Shown in pieces: positions 10,416 through 14,365 of a stretch of 14,365 bases of DNA. Every line of letters starts with the position of its first letter. Position 1 is the first letter of the stretch. Under the pieces are notes generated by a model, which did not search any database, was not told the DNA's origin, and was given only the letters and a program-made list of their open reading frames with translations. Source of the DNA: Thermoleophilaceae bacterium (GTDB lineage: Bacteria > Actinomycetota > Thermoleophilia > Solirubrobacterales > Thermoleophilaceae); assembly GCA_013696425.1 (NCBI GenBank), contig JACCYP010000318.1, forward strand, positions 1 through 14,365, written 5' to 3'. A program made the position numbers and the translations under genes.

Positions 10416-10907
10416 ATGGGCATCGCTCTCTTCCTAATCCCGTGGGTCCTCGTGGGCGTGGGGATCCTGTTCGTCGCGTTCTCCGGCGGTCCCGGCGCGG
10501 CCCGTCAGGCCTACCTCACCAAGGGCGGGCGCGGGTTCGCCGTGGTGATCGTCCTCATCTACGTCGGGGCCGGCATCGCCGTGCCGGCGCTGGTGCTGGC
10601 TGGGGGAGAGGAGAAGGCGGGCGGCACCGCCGCGCTGCGCAGCGACGAGCTCGCCGACGCTGATGTAGAGGAGGGCAAGACCCTCTTCGAGCAGACCTGC
10701 AAGAGCTGCCACAGCCTCGCCGCGGTCAACGCGCGCGGGGTGACGGGTCCGAACCTGGATGAGATCGGCAAGATGACCCCGGACCGGGTCACCGCGGCCA
10801 TCGAGAACGGCGGCACCGAGGACGGGGCGCGGATGCCGAAGGCGCTGCTCGTCGGTGAGGACGCGGATGACGTTGCGGCCTACGTGGCGTCGGTCGCGCA
10901 GAAGTAA
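10416..10907 (+). CDS. Membrane-anchored c-type cytochrome
   Basis: A 163-residue protein with two predicted membrane helices (about 3-22 and 41-62) joined by a short basic loop, then a class I cytochrome c domain outside the membrane. The haem site is C95-KS-C98-H99; the likely axial Met is M140 in GARMPKALL; TGPNLDEIG and DVAAYVASVA are the usual cytochrome c helices. It probably shuttles electrons at the outer face of the membrane. The partner is unknown, since no oxidase or bc complex gene is nearby. It follows the sigma factor by 15 bases, but a -10-like TAAGAT may give it its own transcript. It converges on the dehydrogenase at 10911, with three bases between the stops. Confidence 0.9.
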   Translation: MGIALFLIPWVLVGVGILFVAFSGGPGAARQAYLTKGGRGFAVVIVLIYVGAGIAVPALVLAGGEEKAGGTAALRSDELADADVEEGKTLFEQTCKSCHSLAAVNARGVTGPNLDEIGKMTPDRVTAAIENGGTEDGARMPKALLVGEDADDVAAYVASVAQK

Positions 10908-10910
10908 GCG

Positions 10911-11711
10911 CTACCAGTCGCCCGCCTGCCACTTGCGCCGGTTTCGCTCGCCGGCCTTCTTGATCAGCGGCAGTAGGGCCATGCCCACGCGTGGCGCCAC
11001 CCGGCCCACGGACGCCAGCCACATCCGGCCGCGCGGCGTGGCCGCGAAGAGGCGCTTGCCGTAGAGCAGATCGACCGCGGCATCGGCCGCCTCGTCGACG
11101 CTCAGCCAGCGCGATCCCGAGAACTCGATCGCCGCCTCGGGACGGTTGGCGATGTCGTGGACCATCGTGGTGTCGACCACGTCGGGACAGTAGGTCCGGA
11201 TCTCGATCGGCCGGCCCGCATCGCGCATGTCGCCCTCGAGGGAAAGCGAGAAGCCGAGCACGGCCCACTTCGTGGAGGTGTAGATCGCCAGGCCCTGAAC
11301 GGGGCCGAAGGCTGAGAGCGACGCCATGTTGAGAATCCGCCCGGGCCCGGCCATCGCTCCGATGGCCGCCCGCGAGCCGTTGATCACGCCGCGCAGGTTC
11401 ACATCGACCATCAGGGCCACGTCTGCGTCCGGGTGCTCCCATGCGTGTTCGGTGCGTAGGATGCCCGCGTTGTTCACCCAGACGGTGAGCGGGGCCTTGG
11501 CGGCGGCTTCGCCCGCGACCGCCCGGCAGGCCCCGGGGTCGCGCACGTCGAGTGCGGCCGACCAGGCGCCCGAGCCGAGCTTCGACGCAGTCTCCTGCGC
11601 CGCGGCGGCATCGACATCGGTCGCGAGCACGGAGAGGCCGTGGGCGGCGAGCCGCTCCGCGATCGCCCGGCCCATTCCGCGTCCGGCCCCGGTCACCACG
11701 GCGGTCTGCAT
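10911..11711 (-). CDS. Short-chain dehydrogenase/reductase (SDR)
   Basis: A 266-residue classical SDR, an NAD(P)-dependent oxidoreductase of unknown substrate. The cofactor motif T7-GAGRGMG is intact; D32 at the end of the second strand (ATDVD) favours NAD(H) over NADPH. NNAG is at 80-83. The catalytic residues are S131, Y144 and K148 (YTSTK). PDVVDTTM (about 176-183) fits the substrate-loop region. The C-terminal 25 or so residues are basic (KKAGERNRRKWQ) and extend past the usual fold, perhaps contacting membrane or a partner. Start ATG 11711 lies seven bases after a TAGGAT box and lacks a Shine-Dalgarno. It diverges from the secreted-protein gene, so a shared role cannot be assumed. Confidence 0.93.
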   Translation of the reverse strand: MQTAVVTGAGRGMGRAIAERLAAHGLSVLATDVDAAAAQETASKLGSGAWSAALDVRDPGACRAVAGEAAAKAPLTVWVNNAGILRTEHAWEHPDADVALMVDVNLRGVINGSRAAIGAMAGPGRILNMASLSAFGPVQGLAIYTSTKWAVLGFSLSLEGDMRDAGRPIEIRTYCPDVVDTTMVHDIANRPEAAIEFSGSRWLSVDEAADAAVDLLYGKRLFAATPRGRMWLASVGRVAPRVGMALLPLIKKAGERNRRKWQAGDW

Positions 11712-11718
11712 GCCCGGG

Positions 11719-11724
11719 ATCCTA
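11719..11724 (-). promoter_or_regulatory. Candidate -10 box of the SDR gene
   Basis: TAGGAT on the minus strand (11724-11719) ends seven bases before the ATG at 11711, the spacing expected for a leaderless transcript. The 84-base divergent region 11712-11795 holds no other clear signal; no good -35 is seen. Confidence 0.35.
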
Positions 11725-11795
11725 GATAACAGGTGGAAACCCCTGCATATGAGCGATGAGCGCGACCTCACGGGTCCGCGCGGGTTACTAGTCAG

Positions 11796-12536
11796 GTGAA
11801 TCGACTTTCCTTGACCGTGCGGGCGTGCCTGCTCGCGACGATGATGTGCCTGCTCGTGCCTGCCGGAGCCTCGGCCGCCGACCCCCGCTTCGAGCTGGGC
11901 GGCGAGTGGAGCTTCGCCCGTGCGAGCTTCGAGCTCGAGCGCAACGGCACCACCGTGGTCGGCCGGACCACGGAGACCTTCCAGCTGCGTGGATGCCGCG
12001 TCCGGGCGGGCCTGAAGATCCTGTCCGGGTTCAAGTTCAACCGCGCCGACGGCGCGAAGGACGTCTGGACCGGCAAGTCCCTGGTGATCGACAACGGCAC
12101 CTGCAAGGGCAAGTACGTGAAGTCCTCGCTGGAGGTCACGAGCGACTCCAAGTTCACCGAGCGCCCAGCCCGCAAGCGCGCCGCCACCTACAAGCGGGTG
12201 CCGCTCGAGGTGCTCGACGACGACCCGGTGGTTCAGGCCTGGACCCGCCACGGGGCGGGAGTGATCGTCAAGAAGGTCGGCAGGCGTTTCGTGGGCACGG
12301 CCCGCGAGGCCTACGTGATCGCCAACGGCTGCACCATCCCCGCGGGCACGATCGTCTGGCGTTTGGCGCCGCTGGCCCCGGGCCTCTACACCGGCACGAT
12401 CCAGACCTTCCTGCAGCCTCCGGGCTGCCGTTCGGGTGCACTCACGCGCAGCTCGTGGAACATCTCGGCCGACGGCCGGCTGCTCACGCGGGCGGCCCAG
12501 GACGGCGAGCTGTTCGGGTACGACCGCGCTCCCTGA
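11796..12536 (+). CDS. Secreted protein with two tandem Cys-pair repeats, function unknown
   Basis: A 246-residue protein with a Sec signal peptide: basic start (MNRLSLTVR), hydrophobic core (10-22), and AxA cleavage at about 27/28 (AGASA-AD). The mature part appears to be two copies of one module. Copy 1 (about 38-106) and copy 2 (about 149-214) share W, VGxxxE, GC followed by AG, an aromatic-TG, and a final Cys before +xG. The four cysteines are C67, C103, C179 and C211, one pair per copy, so a disulfide in each is likely. I recognise no named family and no catalytic motif. GTG 11796 is chosen because the signal peptide begins there; it has no evident Shine-Dalgarno. The gene diverges from the SDR gene. 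Confidence 0.75.
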   Translation: MNRLSLTVRACLLATMMCLLVPAGASAADPRFELGGEWSFARASFELERNGTTVVGRTTETFQLRGCRVRAGLKILSGFKFNRADGAKDVWTGKSLVIDNGTCKGKYVKSSLEVTSDSKFTERPARKRAATYKRVPLEVLDDDPVVQAWTRHGAGVIVKKVGRRFVGTAREAYVIANGCTIPAGTIVWRLAPLAPGLYTGTIQTFLQPPGCRSGALTRSSWNISADGRLLTRAAQDGELFGYDRAP

Positions 12537-12557
12537 TCCGAAGCTCCGCGGACTCCG

Positions 12558-12563
12558 TATACT
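12558..12563 (+). promoter_or_regulatory. -10 box of the AhpD-like gene
   Basis: TATACT matches the TATAAT consensus at five of six bases. Its last two bases overlap the inverted repeat at 12562-12576, and the predicted start (near 12570) falls inside that repeat. The -35 region is poor, so an activator or an extended contact may be needed. Confidence 0.55.
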
Positions 12564-12576
12564 TACGGTACGTAAG
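12562..12576. promoter_or_regulatory. Operator-like perfect inverted repeat
   Basis: CTTACG-GTA-CGTAAG has perfect 6-base arms around a 3-base centre. It overlaps the -10 box and the predicted transcription start of the AhpD-like gene, a classic repressor position. The HxlR-type regulator encoded downstream at 13230 is the most likely ligand; HxlR proteins bind short palindromes as dimers. The assignment is inferred. Confidence 0.6.
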
Positions 12577-12594
12577 CACGACCGGAGGCAGCCC

Positions 12595-13161
12595 ATGAAG
12601 ACTAAGGAGAGCCGGTTCCAAGTCCACGACGAGCTGACCGCCCCCGAGGGCAGCGTCCCGGTGCTCAGGGGCGCCACGGCAGGGGGAGGCCAGTTGTCGA
12701 ACTTCATAGGTGTGCTAGCCGGCTCCCCGGCCTCGCTGAGGGCCTACGCCCGCTTCCGATCGGAGCTCCGCCGCGGCGAGCTCTCGGTCCAGACCCAGCA
12801 GCGGGTTGCGCTTGCGGTAGCCCAGAGCCAGGGCTCCGACTATGCGCTCGCGCAGGTGCTGCGCACCGCGCGCCAGGCCGGCCTCGGCATCGACGAGGTC
12901 GCCCTCGCGCGCGAATGGGACTCGCGCGACGAGAACGAGGCGGCGCTGCTGCGGTACGTGCGGGCGCTCGTCGAATCAGACGGTCCGCCGAAGGCCCATG
13001 TGATCGAGGAGGCGCGCGAGGCGGGGTGGAGCGACGAGCATCTGCTCGAGGCCGTGGCTCACGTGGCGCTCGACACGTTCATGAACCTCGTCACGCGCGC
13101 CGGCGACGTGCCTGTCGACGGCTCGGCCGAGGAAGGCCGGGTAGGTCTTCAGGCAGCCTGA
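12595..13161 (+). CDS. AhpD/carboxymuconolactone decarboxylase-family protein lacking catalytic cysteines
   Basis: A 188-residue helical protein of the AhpD/CMD superfamily, close to peroxidase-related proteins. The family frame is clear: LSNFIGVLAGSPASLRAYA (34-52), LSVQTQQRVALAVAQSQG (63-80), LLRYVRALVES, and the signature end EAVAHVALDTFMNLVTRAGD. Where active members read GC-x-YC-xxxH, this protein reads GS81-DYA84-LAQV88: both Cys and the His are replaced, and the whole protein contains no Cys. It therefore cannot be a thiol peroxidase of the usual kind. Start ATG 12595 follows GGAGG (12584-12588) at six bases. An operator-like repeat lies over its promoter, and an HxlR regulator gene follows 68 bases after its stop. 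A binding or structural role is possible; function is unknown. Confidence 0.85.
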   Translation: MKTKESRFQVHDELTAPEGSVPVLRGATAGGGQLSNFIGVLAGSPASLRAYARFRSELRRGELSVQTQQRVALAVAQSQGSDYALAQVLRTARQAGLGIDEVALAREWDSRDENEAALLRYVRALVESDGPPKAHVIEEAREAGWSDEHLLEAVAHVALDTFMNLVTRAGDVPVDGSAEEGRVGLQAA

Positions 13162-13222
13162 CCGAAAACGGCGATCGGATGGAGCCAGTCTCAACAGGCG
13201 CGGGCACGGATGCCCGCGAAGG

Positions 13223-13228
13223 TACTCT
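13223..13228 (+). promoter_or_regulatory. Candidate -10 box of the HxlR gene
   Basis: TACTCT ends seven bases before ATG 13236, so a leaderless message could start there. It competes with the reading used here, ATG 13230 served by GAAGG at 13218-13222; both cannot act in the same transcript. Confidence 0.28.
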
Positions 13229-13229
13229 T

Positions 13230-13571
13230 ATGTATATGCCTGACGTAGAGGCTCGTTCCGGGGAGGAGCGAGTACCAGTCACGCAGCGCTCCGGCTGCTG
13301 CCACAAGTACCACCACGCGGTGGAGCTGATCGGCAAGCGGTGGACCGGCGCGATCCTGCTCGTGCTGCTCGACGGCCCGCTGCGTTTCTCCGAGGTCGGC
13401 CAGCTCGTGCCCGACCTCTCCGACCGGCTGCTCTCCGAGCGCCTGAAGGAGCTCGAAGGGGAGGGGATCGTGGCGCGCGAGGACGGGCTCTACACGCTCA
13501 CGAGGAAGGGCCGCGAGCTCGAGCCGGTGGTCCACGGGCTGAAGTTCTGGGCGCAGCGCAACTGCACCTGA
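13230..13571 (+). CDS. HxlR-family transcriptional regulator
   Basis: A 113-residue winged helix-turn-helix protein. The HxlR signature is complete: HHAVELIGKRWTGAILLVLL, then GPLRFSEVGQLVPDLSDRLL (recognition region), LSERLKELEGEGIVAR and the wing DGLYTLTRKGRELEPVV. Family members act as dimers, and many sense electrophiles or oxidants through an N-terminal Cys. Here C23-C24 lie just before the first helix, with a further C112 at the C-terminus. ATG 13230 is chosen because GAAGG lies seven bases upstream; ATG 13236 and ATG 13179 are alternatives. It follows the AhpD-like gene in the same direction with a 68-base gap and probably controls it through the repeat at 12562-12576. The inducing signal is unknown. 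Confidence 0.92.
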   Translation: MYMPDVEARSGEERVPVTQRSGCCHKYHHAVELIGKRWTGAILLVLLDGPLRFSEVGQLVPDLSDRLLSERLKELEGEGIVAREDGLYTLTRKGRELEPVVHGLKFWAQRNCT

Positions 13572-13585
13572 CGGTCCACCGGCGG

Positions 13586-13600
13586 TCGACAATCTGTCGA
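13586..13600. promoter_or_regulatory. Inverted repeat upstream of glnA, possible operator
   Basis: TCGACA-ATC-TGTCGA has perfect 6-base arms, 26 bases before the glnA ATG and about where a -35 region would lie. It has no T-tail, so it is not a terminator for hxlR. It does not resemble the GlnR site pattern I know, and the binding protein is unknown. Confidence 0.4.
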
Positions 13601-13612
13601 ACGCCGGACAGC

Positions 13613-13618
13613 TAGGAT
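13613..13618 (+). promoter_or_regulatory. Candidate -10 box of glnA
   Basis: TAGGAT lies eight bases before ATG 13627, giving an almost leaderless transcript. The overlapping AGGA (13614-13617) could instead act as a weak Shine-Dalgarno for a longer message. Confidence 0.38.
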
Positions 13619-13626
13619 CGCTCGCA

Positions 13627-14365
13627 ATGAGCGACCAACCGAAGACCGCCGAGGACGTCAAGGCAATCGTGGAGGAGCGGGACATCCGCTTCATCCGGTT
13701 CTGGTTCACCGACATCCTGGGCCAGCTGAAGAGTTTCTCGGTCGGTGCGGCCGAGCTCGACGACGCCTTCGAGGGCGGCATGGGCTTCGACGGCTCCTCG
13801 ATCACCGGCTTCAACGCGATCGAGGAGTCGGACATGATCGCGATGCCCGACCCGACCACCTTCAAGGTGCTCCCCTGGCGCCCGGAGGAGCAGGGCGTGG
13901 CGCGCATGTTCTGCGACGTGCTCACCCCGGAGCGCACGCCGTATGAGGGCGACCCGCGTCATGTCCTGCGCCGGGCGCTCACGCGGGCGGCCTCGATGGG
14001 CTTTGACACCTTCAACGTGGGCCCCGAGCTCGAGTACTTCCTGTTCAAGGACTCGAGGTCCACCGAGGTGCTCGACGAGGGCGGCTACTTCGACCTCACC
14101 ACGCTCGACGCCGGGTCGGACGTGCGCCGCGAGACCGTGCTCGCGCTCGAGCAGCTGGGCATCCACGTCGAGTACACCCATCACGAGGTCGGACCGTCCC
14201 AGCACGAGATCGACATGCGCTACGCGCCCGCGCTGCGGATGGCCGACGACTGCATGACCTATCGCATAACGGTCAAGGAGTACGCGATGAAGTACGGCTG
14301 GCATGCGACGTTCATGCCCAAGCCGCTCTACGGCGAGAACGGCTCGGGCATGCACACGCACATGA
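13627..14365 (+). CDS. glnA: Glutamine synthetase type I, N-terminal part (cut by window edge)
   Basis: The open frame runs to the last base: 246 codons of a gene that normally has about 440-475. Glutamine synthetase joins ammonia to glutamate using ATP. The N-terminal beta-grasp domain includes IRFIRFWFTDILGQLKSFSV and the GFDGSSITGF loop, with the Asp residue that contributes to the neighbouring subunit's active site. The catalytic domain starts with GPELEYFLF (metal ligands E134 and E136), continues with HHEVGPSQHEIDMRY (further Glu ligands) and reaches KPLYGENGSGMHTHM (His/Gly of the active site). Start ATG 13627 gives the usual N-terminus. The adenylylation site and C-terminus lie outside the window, so GlnA subtype is not settled. 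An inverted repeat and a -10-like box lie just upstream. With gltBD it completes the GS-GOGAT cycle. Confidence 0.96.
   Translation, partial: MSDQPKTAEDVKAIVEERDIRFIRFWFTDILGQLKSFSVGAAELDDAFEGGMGFDGSSITGFNAIEESDMIAMPDPTTFKVLPWRPEEQGVARMFCDVLTPERTPYEGDPRHVLRRALTRAASMGFDTFNVGPELEYFLFKDSRSTEVLDEGGYFDLTTLDAGSDVRRETVLALEQLGIHVEYTHHEVGPSQHEIDMRYAPALRMADDCMTYRITVKEYAMKYGWHATFMPKPLYGENGSGMHTHM

Noticed and set aside
13586..13611. Terminator for hxlR
   Set aside because: The inverted repeat lacks a T-run and a GC-rich stem, so it looks more like a protein-binding site.

Overview
The window looks like chromosomal DNA of a high-GC actinobacterium. The LexA/SOS-box pair matches the Gram-positive/actinobacterial type (CGAAC-N4-GTTCG). 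There is a SigB/SigF-type sigma factor with RsbV- and RsbW-like proteins, a bacterial type A RNase P RNA, a DUF3618-like small membrane protein, and several start codons sitting just downstream of a -10 box, as in leaderless transcripts. The gene mix recalls Thermoleophilia/Solirubrobacterales, but that placement is inference. I see no insertion sequence, phage gene or CRISPR array. No stretch longer than about 170 bases lacks a gene or RNA.

Left part (1-2640), information processing and stress control: the 5' end of a minus-strand TldD/PmbA-type protease; a STAS anti-anti-sigma protein (plus) converging on an RsbW-like ATPase (minus); tRNA-Leu(GAG) with its own terminator (minus); then, divergently, lexA with a clear promoter, SOS box and Shine-Dalgarno, overlapped by a small zinc-ribbon gene; then the RNase P RNA gene rnpB with its own promoter and a UUCG-capped terminator.

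Middle (2640-9070), nitrogen assimilation: gltB and gltD, the large and small subunits of NADPH-type glutamate synthase, overlap by 8 bases. A small DUF3618-like membrane protein gene overlaps the gltD stop by one base. A tRNA-like T-arm sequence lies just upstream of gltB.

Middle-right (9071-10907): behind a candidate SigB-like promoter, a zinc-ribbon protein with a DNA-binding-like C-terminus overlaps (ATGA) a SigB-family sigma factor gene; next comes a membrane-anchored cytochrome c.

Right part (10911-14365): a minus-strand short-chain dehydrogenase; a divergent secreted protein built of two Cys-containing repeats; an AhpD/CMD-family protein that has lost all its cysteines, under a perfect operator-like inverted repeat; an HxlR-type regulator with a Cys-Cys pair; and the first 246 codons of type I glutamine synthetase (glnA), cut by the window edge. 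With gltBD, glnA supplies both halves of the GS-GOGAT ammonia assimilation cycle within about 11 kb.

The least explained items are the zinc-ribbon/sigma pair, the cysteine-less AhpD-like protein next to HxlR, and the duplicated secreted protein.
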